Shown here piece by piece: positions 20,185 to 29,644 of a stretch of 64,000 nt of DNA. The notes under the pieces are model-generated. The model was not told the origin of the DNA, did not search any database, and saw nothing but the letters and a program-made list of their open reading frames with translations. The DNA is from Blattabacterium sp. (Blaberus giganteus). GTDB taxonomy: Bacteria; Bacteroidota; Bacteroidia; Flavobacteriales; Blattabacteriaceae. A program made the translations under genes and the position numbers. The stretch spans positions 124,001-188,000 of the forward strand of contig NC_017924.1 of NCBI RefSeq assembly GCF_000262715.1. The letters are read 5' to 3'. Each line of letters starts with the position of its first letter. Within the stretch, counting starts at the first letter, position 1.

Positions 20185-20810
20185 ATAGTTGTATTTTCTT
20201 TTCCTGAAAATCCATAAATTTTTTTACTTCCTCCAATTTCGACTAACATAACTTCTTTTGTTTCACCTGGTTCAAAACGAACAGATCTACCAGAAGGTAT
20301 ATCTAATCTATACCCTTTAGTCCCTTTTCTATCAAAAATAAGAGCCGTATTTGTTTCATAAAAATGAAAATGAGATCCTACTTGAATGGGACGAGTTCCA
20401 GTATTGGATACTATTCTTTCGATACGGGATCGTCCAGGAAGTAATACAATATCTTCTTTCATAAGATCATATTGTCCTGGAACGAGATTAGAATTTTTTT
20501 TTATATTTTTTTTTATAGGATGATGTACAGTGACCAATTTTGTCCCATCAGGAAAAGTTGCTTCTACTTGAACATTATTCAGTAATTCATATACTCCATC
20601 CATAACTTGTTCATCGTTCAGAATATTTCCTGCTTCAAACATAAGATCTTTTACTGTTTTTCCATCACGAGCACCTTCCATTACATAATGAGTGATTAAA
20701 GCTAAAGATTCAGGATAATTCAATTTTAATCCTCTTTTTAAACGTTTTTTTGCCAATTCTCCAGCCATGTGTAGAAGAATTTTTTCCTTTTCATAAGAAG
20801 TTAAATGCAT
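20181..20810 (-). CDS. ureAB: Fused urease gamma-beta subunit
   Basis: One 209-residue chain joins urease gamma (about 1-100, starting [20 protein letters not shown]) and beta (about 105-209, with [17 protein letters not shown] and [23 protein letters not shown]). In most bacteria these are separate UreA and UreB chains; fusions are known, for example Helicobacter UreA. An open 19-codon extension upstream is rejected because the canonical gamma start MHLT lies at 20810. It precedes ureC with a 4-bp overlap, and together they form the structural urease operon. Confidence 0.96.
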   Translation of the reverse strand: MHLTSYEKEKILLHMAGELAKKRLKRGLKLNYPESLALITHYVMEGARDGKTVKDLMFEAGNILNDEQVMDGVYELLNNVQVEATFPDGTKLVTVHHPIKKNIKKNSNLVPGQYDLMKEDIVLLPGRSRIERIVSNTGTRPIQVGSHFHFYETNTALIFDRKGTKGYRLDIPSGRSVRFEPGETKEVMLVEIGGSKKIYGFSGKENTTI

Positions 20811-21109
20811 ATACTTTCTTTTTCTTGAATTTGATTCATAAACATAATATTCGTTGAAAACAAACAATAGTCAACGGTTACATAACTTGGGTTTAAAGTT
20901 ATGAAATATTATAATAATGAAAGATAATTTTAGTCAGTCATTATTTCATAATATTTGATCATAATCTATTTCACAAAAATTTCAACTATTTTATCAGTTA
21001 AATAAAAAAAACTTCAATCTTAAAAATAATAAAAAGTACGTCTCCACAAATTATCATTATTTTTGTTAACATCTTTAGTAATGGGATAATTGTTAAAAAT
21101 AATTGAAAA
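20811..21109. other. Intergenic region between divergent urease and threonine operons, with two hairpins
   Basis: About 300 bp without a gene. It contains a perfect 8-bp inverted repeat CATAACTT/AAGTTATG (20881-20888 and 20896-20903, 7-nt loop). Next to it is an imperfect 17-bp dyad (20904-20920 against 20938-20956, with a 2-nt bulge). A possible -7 box for thrA lies at 21058-21065. No ORF above about 20 codons with plausible coding character was seen. Confidence 0.6.
21058..21065 (+). promoter_or_regulatory. Possible -7 promoter box for thrABC
   Basis: TATTTTTG matches the Bacteroidota TAnnTTTG -7 consensus and lies 44 bp before the thrA start. No clear TTTG -33 element is seen at the usual spacing, so support is modest. 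Confidence 0.35.
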
Positions 21110-23557
21110 ATGCAAGTTTTAAAATTTGGGGGAAGTTCCGTAGCTCATTCTGATGCTATAAAACGTATTTGTTTTTTATTAGAAAAAAAACCAAAAGGAA
21201 GATATGCTATTGTTGTATCTGCATTAGGAAATATCACGGATCAGTTAATACAATGTGGGCAATTAGCTTCTGAAAGAAAAAATATTTATAAAAATATATT
21301 AGAAAAAATAGAAATTCGACATCTTAACATAATAAGAGAATTGTTTCCTATCACTTATCAAAGCCATTTAATAAGCTGGATAAAAAAAAATATAAATGAT
21401 TTAGAAAGTTTATGTGATGGAATTTTTCAAGTTGAAGAACTTTCAAAACGTTCTCTAGATAAAATTATGAGCTTTGGAGAATTAAGTTCTTCTTTTCTTG
21501 TTTCAGAAAAATTAAAACAGTCCGGGTTAGATGCCATTTGTAAAGACAGTAGAGATTTAATTATTACCGATTCTCAATTTGGATGCGCACAAGTAGATTT
21601 TATAACAAGTAACCATCATATTATTCAATTTTTTCGTGAAAAGACATCAGAATATGTTGTTTTACCAGGATTTATAGGTTCTACGTTAGAAAACGAAACC
21701 ACTACTCTTGGAAGAGGAGGATCTGATTATACTGCTTCTATTTTAGCCGCGGCTATATCTGCAAGTTTACTTGAAATATGGACAGATGTAAGTGGAATGA
21801 TGACTGCAAATCCAAAAGTTGTGAATCAAGCTTTCCCTATAAAAGAAATATCTTATGAGGAAGCAATGGAATTATCCCATTTTGGAGCAAAAGTCATTTA
21901 CCCTCCAACGATTCAACCTGCTATGAAAAAACATATTCCTATACAAATTAAAAATACGTTTTCTCCTTTAGATACAGGAACTTTGATTTACATTAACAAA
22001 AATACAAATATTAGTCAACCTGTAACCGGTATATCTGGAATTCAAAATATGGCATTGTTAACATTGGAAGGAAGTGGAATGGTAGGAATTCCTGGATATT
22101 CCAAACGTTTATTCGAAGCGTTATCACGTGAAAAAATCAATGTAATATTTATAACTCAAAGTTCTTCAGAACATTCAATCACTACAGGAATTCATGAAAC
22201 AGATGTTATAAAAGCAAAAGCTGTAATAGATAGTGAATTTGCTCAGGAAATACATCAAAGACATATAGATCCATTAAGAATAGAGAAAGATCTTTGCATT
22301 ATTGCTGTGGTGGGAGAGAATATGAAGAATCTTCATGGAACCAGTGGTAAAATGTTTTCTTCTTTAGGAAGAAACAGCATTAATGTTAGAGCAATAGCAC
22401 AAGGTTCTACTGAAAAAAATATATCGGCTGTTATTAGAAAAACCGATTTTAAAAAGGCATTAAACACTTTACATGAAGCTTTTTTTGAAAGCCCACCAAA
22501 ACAAATTAATCTTTTTATTTGTGGTGTAGGAAAAGTAGGAAGCAAATTACTTGAACAGATAGATCAACAACAAAATTACTTATTAGAAGAATTAAAGCTT
22601 CAAGTTCGAATCATAGGATTAGCGAATAGCAAAAAAATGTATTTCAATGATCATGGAATCAATTTAAGTAATTGGGAAAAATATCTAAATCAAAAAGGGA
22701 TTAAAATGAATATATATTCCTTTATGGAAGAAGTATGGCGATTTAATCTTAGAAATAGTTTATTTGTAGATAATACAGCTAGTGAAAAAATGGCCATGAC
22801 TTATGATAAATTTTTAAAAAATGGAATTGGTGTTATTACTTGTAATAAAATTGCTTGTTCTTCAGACTATGATCATTATAAAAAATTAAAAACACTTTCT
22901 AGACATTTTAAAGCTCCATTTTTATTTGAAACTAATGTAGGAGCAAGCCTTCCCGTTATCAGCACATTAAATGATCTAATTAATAGCGGAGATAAAATAA
23001 ACAAAATAGAAGCCGTGTTATCAGGAAGTTTAAATTTTATATTTAATCATTTTATAGAAAAAAAATCTTTTTTAGAAGTCGTAAAAGAAGCGCAATTAAA
23101 AGGATACACAGAACCTGATCCTAGAATTGATTTAAGTGGATTAGATGTTATGAGAAAAATACTAATATTAGCAAGAGAATGTGGTTCTCCATTAGAACTG
23201 AATGATATTCATAAAAAATCTTTTCTTCCAGAAACTTGTTCTAATTCTACTTCTATAGATAATTTCTATCAAGAATTACATAAATATAGGGATTATTTTT
23301 TAAAAATCAGAAGTGAAGCTGAAAAAGACAAAAAACGTTTGCGTTTTATTGCTCGTTATGAAAATGGAATAGCTTATGTTGGATTAGAATCTGTAAAAGA
23401 AATTCATCCATTTTTTCAATTAGAAGGAAAGGATAATATGGTTTTATATAACACATATCGTTACGCAGAACAACCTCTTATCATAAAAGGAGCAGGTGCT
23501 GGAGCAGAAGTTACTGCATCTGGAGTTTTTTCAGATATTATTAAAGCTACTAAGTAA
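21110..23557 (+). CDS. thrA: Bifunctional aspartokinase/homoserine dehydrogenase
   Basis: The 815-residue fusion catalyses the first and third steps from aspartate to threonine. The aspartokinase domain starts MQVLKFGGSSVAHSDA and includes TTLGRGGSDYTA. A central ACT regulatory region (about 310-460, with VAVVGENM-type segments) follows, then homoserine dehydrogenase from about 465 (LFICGVGKVGSKLLEQ) with GYTEPDPRIDLSGLDV. Full length is kept, including the ACT region, so feedback control by threonine may persist. It is the first gene of thrA-thrB-thrC. Confidence 0.97.
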   Translation: MQVLKFGGSSVAHSDAIKRICFLLEKKPKGRYAIVVSALGNITDQLIQCGQLASERKNIYKNILEKIEIRHLNIIRELFPITYQSHLISWIKKNINDLESLCDGIFQVEELSKRSLDKIMSFGELSSSFLVSEKLKQSGLDAICKDSRDLIITDSQFGCAQVDFITSNHHIIQFFREKTSEYVVLPGFIGSTLENETTTLGRGGSDYTASILAAAISASLLEIWTDVSGMMTANPKVVNQAFPIKEISYEEAMELSHFGAKVIYPPTIQPAMKKHIPIQIKNTFSPLDTGTLIYINKNTNISQPVTGISGIQNMALLTLEGSGMVGIPGYSKRLFEALSREKINVIFITQSSSEHSITTGIHETDVIKAKAVIDSEFAQEIHQRHIDPLRIEKDLCIIAVVGENMKNLHGTSGKMFSSLGRNSINVRAIAQGSTEKNISAVIRKTDFKKALNTLHEAFFESPPKQINLFICGVGKVGSKLLEQIDQQQNYLLEELKLQVRIIGLANSKKMYFNDHGINLSNWEKYLNQKGIKMNIYSFMEEVWRFNLRNSLFVDNTASEKMAMTYDKFLKNGIGVITCNKIACSSDYDHYKKLKTLSRHFKAPFLFETNVGASLPVISTLNDLINSGDKINKIEAVLSGSLNFIFNHFIEKKSFLEVVKEAQLKGYTEPDPRIDLSGLDVMRKILILARECGSPLELNDIHKKSFLPETCSNSTSIDNFYQELHKYRDYFLKIRSEAEKDKKRLRFIARYENGIAYVGLESVKEIHPFFQLEGKDNMVLYNTYRYAEQPLIIKGAGAGAEVTASGVFSDIIKATK

Positions 23558-23562
23558 AAATC

Positions 23563-24516
23563 ATGAAGGGAGTTAAAATATTTTCACCAGCTACTGTTGC
23601 TAATTTAGCTTGCGGTTTTGATGTTATTGGATTAGCTTTAGATTTTCCTAAAGATGAAATTTTTTTATATAAATCTAATAATCCAGGAATACATATCAAT
23701 CGAACACATGGATCATCGTTACCTAACGACCCAAGAAAAAACGTAGCTTTTGTTGCTTTACAATTTTTATTGAAAAAATATAAACAGAGACACAAATTTG
23801 ATAAAAAAGAAAAAATAGGATTTGAAATAGAATTAATTAAAAATATTCACCCTGGAAGCGGAATAGGATCTAGTGCCGCAAGTGCAGCTGGAGTTGTTTA
23901 TGGTGCTAATATTCTATTAGGAAAACCTTTTAGTACCATGCAGTTAATACGTTTTGCTATGGAAGGAGAACGTGTAGCAAGTGGGACCGCACACGCTGAT
24001 AACGTTGCTCCTGCTATTATGGGTGGAGTCACATTAGTAAGAAGTTATAAACCATTAGATATCACTAAGTTACATTCTCCCAATAAATTATGGGTCAGTA
24101 TTATACATCCACAAATTGAAGTAAAAACATCAGATGCTAGAGAAATTCTAAAACAAAAAATATTAATGACAGATGCGATTAGACAGTGGGGAAATATAGG
24201 TGCATTAGTAGCAGGATTATATAAAGAAGATTATGAATTAATCAGTAGATCCTTAGAAGATGTGATTGTAGAACCTATACGAGCTATGCTTATTCCAGCT
24301 TTTTATGAATTAAAAATAAGATGTAAGGAAATAGGAGCTCTGGGAGGTGGAATTTCTGGTTCAGGTCCTTCTGTTTTTATGCTTAGCAAAGGAAATCATA
24401 CGGCAAAAAAAGTTACTGAAATCATGAATCAAGTATATTCTCCACTAAAAGTCGATTATAAAACTTATACTTCTCCTATCAATCAACAAGGAGTTAAATG
24501 GACTAAAATATTGTAA
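23563..24516 (+). CDS. thrB: Homoserine kinase
   Basis: This GHMP-family kinase phosphorylates homoserine. The 317 residues include KIFSPATVANLACGFDVIG near the start, the GHMP ATP loop PGSGIGSSAASAAG, and the C-terminal ALGGGISGSGPSVFML motif. It lies 5 bp after thrA and 15 bp before thrC. Confidence 0.97.
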   Translation: MKGVKIFSPATVANLACGFDVIGLALDFPKDEIFLYKSNNPGIHINRTHGSSLPNDPRKNVAFVALQFLLKKYKQRHKFDKKEKIGFEIELIKNIHPGSGIGSSAASAAGVVYGANILLGKPFSTMQLIRFAMEGERVASGTAHADNVAPAIMGGVTLVRSYKPLDITKLHSPNKLWVSIIHPQIEVKTSDAREILKQKILMTDAIRQWGNIGALVAGLYKEDYELISRSLEDVIVEPIRAMLIPAFYELKIRCKEIGALGGGISGSGPSVFMLSKGNHTAKKVTEIMNQVYSPLKVDYKTYTSPINQQGVKWTKIL

Positions 24517-24531
24517 AATAAAATAATTAAT

Positions 24532-25854
24532 ATGTTGTATTATAGTTTGAAAAATTATAAAAACTTAGTTTCTTTTGAAGATGCTGTTTTAACAGGTTTA
24601 TCACCTGATGGAGGATTATATATGCCTAAATGGATTCCTAAATTAGAACCTAAATTTATTCGGAAACTTCCAATTTATGATATTTATACAATTGCCATGT
24701 TCGTAATAAAGCCTTATATTGGAAAATATATTCCTGAAAAATTTATTAATAATATTATTCATGATACTTTGAATTTTTCTTTTCCATTAAAAAAAATACA
24801 TGATAATATTTATGTATTAGAGCTTTTTCATGGACCTACTTTAGCTTTTAAAGATGTAGGAGCAAAATTTATGGCAGGATGCTTAAGTTTTTTTTCTGAA
24901 AAATTAGAAAAAAATGTAACGGTTTTAGTTGCAACTTCAGGAGATACCGGAGGTGCAGTTGCTAAAGGATTTCATAAAAAACCTGGAATAGAAGTTATTA
25001 TTTTGTATCCATATAATGGAATTAGTTCTTTACAAGAAAAACAAATCACTTCTTTAGGAGATAATATATTAGCATTGGAAATCCATGGAAATTTTGACGA
25101 TTGTCAAAATATGGTTAAAAAAGCTTTTTTAGACAAAGAAGTAAATAAAAAATATTCATTAACTTCTGCCAATTCTATAAATGTAGGAAGATGGCTTCCT
25201 CAAATGTTTTATTATTTTTTAGCTTATAGACAAATCATAATAAAAAATCCGATAGAATTAATTTTTTCAGTTCCTAGTGGTAATTTTGGAAATCTTTGTG
25301 CGGGAATGATAGCTGAAAAAATGGGTTTACCTATAAAATTTTTTATTGCATCTACAAATATTAATGATACTATTCCTAGATTTTTAAAATCTGAAAAATA
25401 TCATCCTTTTCCCGTACAAAAAACTATATCAAATGCTATGGATATATCTGATCCCAGTAATTTTTCTAGAATATGGCATTTATATCAAAAAAATATATTT
25501 CAATTAAGAAAAAAACTATCTTCCTATAAATTCACGGATGAAGAAACTTTATCAGTTATAGAAATGATATGGAAAAAATATAAATACATGTTAGATCCAC
25601 ATGGGGCTATTGGTTATTTAGGCCTTAGACAATATTTACAAGAAGTGAATATCACTTCTTTAGAACCAGGTATTTTTTTAGAAACAGCTCATCCCATTAA
25701 ATTTTTTGATCATATGCCACTTTTCTTACAAAAAGAAATCATTCCTACTCAAGAAGTAGAAATATTTTTGAATACAAAAAAAAGTAAAAACAAAAAAATA
25801 TCATTATCCAATGATTTTAATGTTTTCAAAAATTGGTTATTAGAAAGAAAATAA
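24532..25854 (+). CDS. thrC: Threonine synthase
   Basis: This PLP enzyme converts O-phosphohomoserine to threonine. The 440 residues include the PLP-lysine motif HGPTLAFKDVGAKFM, the phosphate-binding ATSGDTGGAVAKGF, and FSVPSGNFGNLCAG. It ends the thr operon, 7 bp before the convergent thyA stop. Confidence 0.97.
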   Translation: MLYYSLKNYKNLVSFEDAVLTGLSPDGGLYMPKWIPKLEPKFIRKLPIYDIYTIAMFVIKPYIGKYIPEKFINNIIHDTLNFSFPLKKIHDNIYVLELFHGPTLAFKDVGAKFMAGCLSFFSEKLEKNVTVLVATSGDTGGAVAKGFHKKPGIEVIILYPYNGISSLQEKQITSLGDNILALEIHGNFDDCQNMVKKAFLDKEVNKKYSLTSANSINVGRWLPQMFYYFLAYRQIIIKNPIELIFSVPSGNFGNLCAGMIAEKMGLPIKFFIASTNINDTIPRFLKSEKYHPFPVQKTISNAMDISDPSNFSRIWHLYQKNIFQLRKKLSSYKFTDEETLSVIEMIWKKYKYMLDPHGAIGYLGLRQYLQEVNITSLEPGIFLETAHPIKFFDHMPLFLQKEIIPTQEVEIFLNTKKSKNKKISLSNDFNVFKNWLLERK

Positions 25855-25861
25855 ATTCATA

Positions 25862-26656
25862 TTAAAGGGCTACATCTCCTTGAATATGAGGAAAAGGATT
25901 ATAGTTTTTCAATTCAAAATCTTTGAAGCCAAATTGAAAAATATTTTTTACAGAAGAATTGATAATCATTTTAGGAAGCGGTCTTGGAGTTCTTTTCATT
26001 TGTAATTTTACTTGTTTAATATGATTATTATAAATATGAGCATCTCCTATAGTATGAATAAATTCTTTTTCTTTTAAATGAAGAACATGTGCTAGCATTT
26101 TGAGTAACAATGCGTAAGAGGCAATATTAAATGGTAATCCAATAAAAATATCTGCACTTCTTTGATATAAAAGTAACGATAATTTTTTTTTATGTACATA
26201 AAATTGAAATAATAAATGACATGGAGGTAATGCCATATTTTGAATCATTCCTACATTCCAAGAAGAAACTATTAAACGTCGAGAATTCGGATTAAATTTT
26301 ATTTCTTTTATAATATTCACTATTTGATCAATAAAATGTCCATTATAGTCTGGCCATTTTCTCCATTGAAATCCATATATAGGACCTAATTCTCCATTTT
26401 TATCCGCCCATTTATTCCAAATATTAACTTGATTGTCTATTAAAAATTGAATATTTGTATCTCCTTTTAAAAACCATAATAGTTCATAAATTATAGATCG
26501 TACATTTAATTTTTTAGTAGTTAAAACAGGAAATCCTTTTTCTAAGTCAAATCTCATTTGATATCCAAATAGACTTATTGTTCCTACGCCAGTACGATCT
26601 TTTCTTTTAATTCCCTTTTTAAATACGTCTTTTAATAAATTTAAATATTGTTTCAT
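25862..26656 (-). CDS. thyA: Thymidylate synthase
   Basis: This enzyme converts dUMP to dTMP using methylenetetrahydrofolate. The 264 residues match E. coli ThyA length. Visible motifs are [18 protein letters not shown], the nucleophilic cysteine in [30 protein letters not shown], and HIYNNH. Its substrate supply is linked to the dCMP deaminase in this window. Confidence 0.98.
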   Translation of the reverse strand: MKQYLNLLKDVFKKGIKRKDRTGVGTISLFGYQMRFDLEKGFPVLTTKKLNVRSIIYELLWFLKGDTNIQFLIDNQVNIWNKWADKNGELGPIYGFQWRKWPDYNGHFIDQIVNIIKEIKFNPNSRRLIVSSWNVGMIQNMALPPCHLLFQFYVHKKKLSLLLYQRSADIFIGLPFNIASYALLLKMLAHVLHLKEKEFIHTIGDAHIYNNHIKQVKLQMKRTPRPLPKMIINSSVKNIFQFGFKDFELKNYNPFPHIQGDVAL

Positions 26657-26688
26657 AATCTCAAGATTTATTTTTTTAATTTAAAGAG

Positions 26689-26696
26689 TATTTTTG
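26689..26696 (+). promoter_or_regulatory. Possible -7 promoter box for prs
   Basis: TATTTTTG fits the TAnnTTTG consensus and lies 15 bp before the ATG at 26712. It overlaps an upstream in-frame TTG at 26694, which argues that the ATG is the true start. A -33 TTTG was not found. Confidence 0.4.
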
Positions 26697-26711
26697 CATA
26701 AAAATATAACT

Positions 26712-27650
26712 ATGAATCAAAAAGTTCTCTTCTTTTCTACAAGAAGCGGGTTAAAATTATCAAAAAATATAGCTTATTTTTACGGAAATTTTCTGGGAAA
26801 AGTCCAATTTCTAGAATTTAGTGATGGAGAATATACTCCTTGTTTTGAACAATCTGTTCGTGGTTCTCAAGTATTTTTGATTGGTTCTACTTTTCCTCCA
26901 GTAGATAATTTAATGGAATTATTATTAATGTGCGATGCCGCTCGTAGAGCTTCAGCTTATAATATCACACTTGTAATTCCGTATTTTGGATGGGCTAGAC
27001 AAGATCATAAAGATCAACCTAGAACTCCTATTGCAGCAAAACTTATAGCAAATTTAATAGTAGCGTCAGGGGCAACTAGAGTCATGACCATGGATTTACA
27101 TGCAGATCAAATTCAAGGGTTTTTTGATATACCTGTGGATCATTTATATGCATCTAGGATATTTATTGATTATATTAAAAAGTTAAACATAGATCAATTG
27201 ACCATTGCTTCACCAGATATGGGTGGAGCTAAAAGAGCTAGAAGCTATGCAGGTTATTTAGGTACAGATGTAGTAATCTGTTATAAAGAAAGAAAAAAAG
27301 CAAATGAAATAGAATTCATGAATCTCATAGGAGATGTAAAAGAAAAAAATATTATACTTATAGATGACATGGTAGATACGGCTGGTACTTTAACAGAAGC
27401 TGCTAATTTAATAAAAAAACAAGGAGCTAAAAGTGTACGTGCTATAGCGACTCATCCTGTTTTATCAGGTTATTCATATGAAAAAATACGTCAATCCGCG
27501 ATTGAAGAATTGGTGGTTACAGATACGATTCCTATCAATCAAATAAAGAAAAATGATAAAATTAAAATTTTATCTTGTGCTCCACTTTTTGCAGAAGTAA
27601 TGCAATCAGTACATAAATACGAGTCTATTAGTAATAAATTTATAATATGA
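26712..27650 (+). CDS. prs: Ribose-phosphate pyrophosphokinase (PRPP synthase)
   Basis: This enzyme makes PRPP from ribose-5-phosphate and ATP, for the purine and pyrimidine genes in this window. The 312 residues start MNQKVLFFSTRSG and show FSDGEYTPCFEQSVRG, RQDHKDQPRTPI, TMDLHADQIQGFFDIPVDHL and the PRPP loop LIDDMVDTAGTL. An in-frame TTG upstream was rejected. The stop overlaps the rplY start by 4 bp. Confidence 0.97.
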   Translation: MNQKVLFFSTRSGLKLSKNIAYFYGNFLGKVQFLEFSDGEYTPCFEQSVRGSQVFLIGSTFPPVDNLMELLLMCDAARRASAYNITLVIPYFGWARQDHKDQPRTPIAAKLIANLIVASGATRVMTMDLHADQIQGFFDIPVDHLYASRIFIDYIKKLNIDQLTIASPDMGGAKRARSYAGYLGTDVVICYKERKKANEIEFMNLIGDVKEKNIILIDDMVDTAGTLTEAANLIKKQGAKSVRAIATHPVLSGYSYEKIRQSAIEELVVTDTIPINQIKKNDKIKILSCAPLFAEVMQSVHKYESISNKFII

Positions 27651-28243
27651 AATATGTAAACATATACGGTAATAAAAGAAAAATTGGGAAAAAAGCAGTT
27701 CGTTCAATTCGATTTTCTGGAAAAATACCATGTATTTTGTATGGAAAAAATGTAAATATTCCATTTTCTACTTCATTAGAAAATTTAAGAAAAATAGTAT
27801 ATACTGCAGAAGTATATGGGGTTATTCTTAAAATAGAAGGATATAATCAAAATATAAATGCCATTCGAAAGGAAATACAATTTGATCCTGTTAACGAAAA
27901 AATATTACATGTGGATTTTTATAAAATTGATAAATCTAAACCTATTATATTAGAAATTCCTGTTAAATCTTTTGGTAGACCTATTGGAGTAGCAAAAGGA
28001 GGAGAATATTATTCTTCTATTAGAAAATTAAAAGTAAAAGCATATCTTCATAATATTCCAGAACAGATTAAATTTAATATTAATGATTTGGACATAGGAA
28101 ATAGAATAACTGTAAAAGATTTACATAATGATCAATACACAATATTACATCCTTCTCATACATTGATAGCAAGTGTAAAAAATTCCCGTACAAGTACAAC
28201 AACTATTAAAGAAGTTCAAGAAGAAAAAGAAGATAAAAAATAA
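27647..28243 (+). CDS. rplY: 50S ribosomal protein L25 (CTC form)
   Basis: This protein binds 5S rRNA. The 198-residue form has the L25 domain (about 1-90) and the C-terminal CTC extension (PIILEIPVKSFGRPIGVAKGGEY), ending in an acidic/lysine tail. The start overlaps the prs stop, giving the common prs-rplY pair. tadA follows with a 1-bp gap. Confidence 0.94.
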   Translation: MKYVNIYGNKRKIGKKAVRSIRFSGKIPCILYGKNVNIPFSTSLENLRKIVYTAEVYGVILKIEGYNQNINAIRKEIQFDPVNEKILHVDFYKIDKSKPIILEIPVKSFGRPIGVAKGGEYYSSIRKLKVKAYLHNIPEQIKFNINDLDIGNRITVKDLHNDQYTILHPSHTLIASVKNSRTSTTTIKEVQEEKEDKK

Positions 28244-28244
28244 A

Positions 28245-28697
28245 ATGTCTTTAGATTTTGATTTTATGAAAATAGCTTTAAAGGAGGCTTTTATTGCTTT
28301 TCATAAAAATGAAATTCCTATAGGAGCTGCAATTATATATAAAAATATGGTTATAGCAAAAGCTCACAATTTGACTGAAACTTTATGTAACATGACTGCG
28401 CATGCAGAAATGTTAGTAATTAATTTAGCATCTAATTACTTGAAAAATAAATACATAAAAAAATGTACTTTATATGTCACATTAGAGCCATGTGTAATGT
28501 GTGCTGGGGCCTTGTTTTGGTCTCAAATAGGAAGAGTTGTTTGTGGAGCTTCTAATCCATCAAAAAGAGGATTTTTGTGTTCTGGTATTAAATTACATCC
28601 TAAAACAGAATTTGTATCTGGAATCATGAAAAATCAATGTAAAGCTCTTATACAAGAATTCTTTTTTTATAAAAGAAACTGTACTGTAATAAAATAA
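28245..28697 (+). CDS. tadA: tRNA-specific adenosine deaminase
   Basis: This enzyme deaminates adenosine 34 to inosine in tRNA-Arg(ACG). The 150 residues carry the zinc site HAEMLVIN and LEPCVMCAGALFWSQI, with the TadA segment RVVCGASNPSKRG. It begins one base after rplY, extending the prs-rplY unit. Confidence 0.94.
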   Translation: MSLDFDFMKIALKEAFIAFHKNEIPIGAAIIYKNMVIAKAHNLTETLCNMTAHAEMLVINLASNYLKNKYIKKCTLYVTLEPCVMCAGALFWSQIGRVVCGASNPSKRGFLCSGIKLHPKTEFVSGIMKNQCKALIQEFFFYKRNCTVIK

Positions 28698-28706
28698 AAG
28701 AAAAAT

Positions 28707-29408
28707 TTAGATAAATATTTTTTTCTTTTTATTCTTGCTTATTTTCATTTTGAAAATAATTGGTAAAGTTGTAATCAACACAATCAATAAAATAATCCAT
28801 TCAAGATGATTTTTTAATTCAGGAAAATTCTTATCTAAATAATGTCCAGCTAACATAATAGAAAAACTCCAAGCAAGAGCTCCAATAATGTTATATATCA
28901 TAAATTTTTTAAAATCTATGCGAATTGCTCCTGCTACAATAGGAGCAAAAGAACGAAACATAGGGAGAAAACGACTCATGATAAGAGCCGTTTTTTTATA
29001 TTTATTATAAAACAATTTTGCCAGAATTAAATGTTTTTTTTTAAAAAAAAAGGAATCCTTTTTTTTGTATAACAGTTTTCCAGATTTGTATCCTAGCCAA
29101 TAACCTTGTATATTTCCAAGAATAGCAACACCAGCTACGATTAAAATAATTACAAAAAAAGGTACATTATAAAAATTTTTACACAAATCTTCTCCAAAAA
29201 TTCCAGCAGTAAATAATAAAGAATCTCCAGGTAAGAAGAAACCAATAAATAACCCTGTTTCCGCAAAAACAATAGCTAAAAGAATGAATAAAGCTGTATT
29301 TCCAAAATATAAAAATATCCATCTAGGATTAAATAAGTGCTGAAAGAAATCCCAAATATCTGACATTTTACAAATATAATTATGAAAATCAAAGTTAAAT
29401 ATTTCCAT
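28707..29408 (-). CDS. DedA-family membrane protein
   Basis: The 233-residue protein belongs to the DedA/VTT family, members of which act in undecaprenyl-phosphate or lipid flipping. Motifs include FAETGLFIGFFLPGDSLLFTAG, re-entrant-loop residues GNIQGYWLG, and SRFLPMFRSFAPIVAGAI. About five membrane segments are predicted, with a basic C-terminus. The ATG at 29366 (MSDIWDFFQ) would be 14 residues shorter and resembles relatives better; both starts are possible. Confidence 0.9.
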   Translation of the reverse strand: MEIFNFDFHNYICKMSDIWDFFQHLFNPRWIFLYFGNTALFILLAIVFAETGLFIGFFLPGDSLLFTAGIFGEDLCKNFYNVPFFVIILIVAGVAILGNIQGYWLGYKSGKLLYKKKDSFFFKKKHLILAKLFYNKYKKTALIMSRFLPMFRSFAPIVAGAIRIDFKKFMIYNIIGALAWSFSIMLAGHYLDKNFPELKNHLEWIILLIVLITTLPIIFKMKISKNKKKKIFI

Positions 29409-29474
29409 TTTTCTAAAAAATAAAAATATTTATTTTCATATTTTCATCTTCAAATTCAAAGAACTTTAAAAGTT

Positions 29475-29594
29475 ATGGAATGTTTATTTAAATTTATTAA
29501 TGTTTTAGGATGGATTCCTAATATATTTTTTTTCATAGTCGGTTTAATTTTTATCATTTTTTGGTTATACAAAATATTTTATTTCATTGATTAA
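29475..29594 (+). CDS. Small single-span membrane protein (39 aa), hypothetical
   Basis: A short ATG-started frame encodes a strongly hydrophobic peptide with the segment GWIPNIFFFIVGLIFIIFW and a short tail. It fills most of the space between dedA and aroB. It is reminiscent of the C-terminal membrane part of the small DUF6341-type proteins of Flavobacteriia, but that is a guess from memory. In AT-rich DNA a chance hydrophobic ORF cannot be excluded. Confidence 0.45.
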   Translation: MECLFKFINVLGWIPNIFFFIVGLIFIIFWLYKIFYFID

Positions 29595-29610
29595 TAAAAA
29601 AAAAATTGGT

Positions 29611-29618
29611 TAATTTTG
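29611..29618 (+). promoter_or_regulatory. Possible -7 promoter box for aroB
   Basis: TAATTTTG matches TAnnTTTG and lies 26 bp before the aroB ATG. An ATTG at 29586-29589 is about 21 bp upstream, acceptable for a -33 element. Support is moderate. Confidence 0.4.
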
Positions 29619-29644
29619 TTGTTATACAGGGTTAAATTAAATTC

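Noticed and set aside
20811..20867. 19-codon extension of ureAB
   Set aside because: Urease gamma starts at MHLT in nearly all homologues, which lies at 20810.
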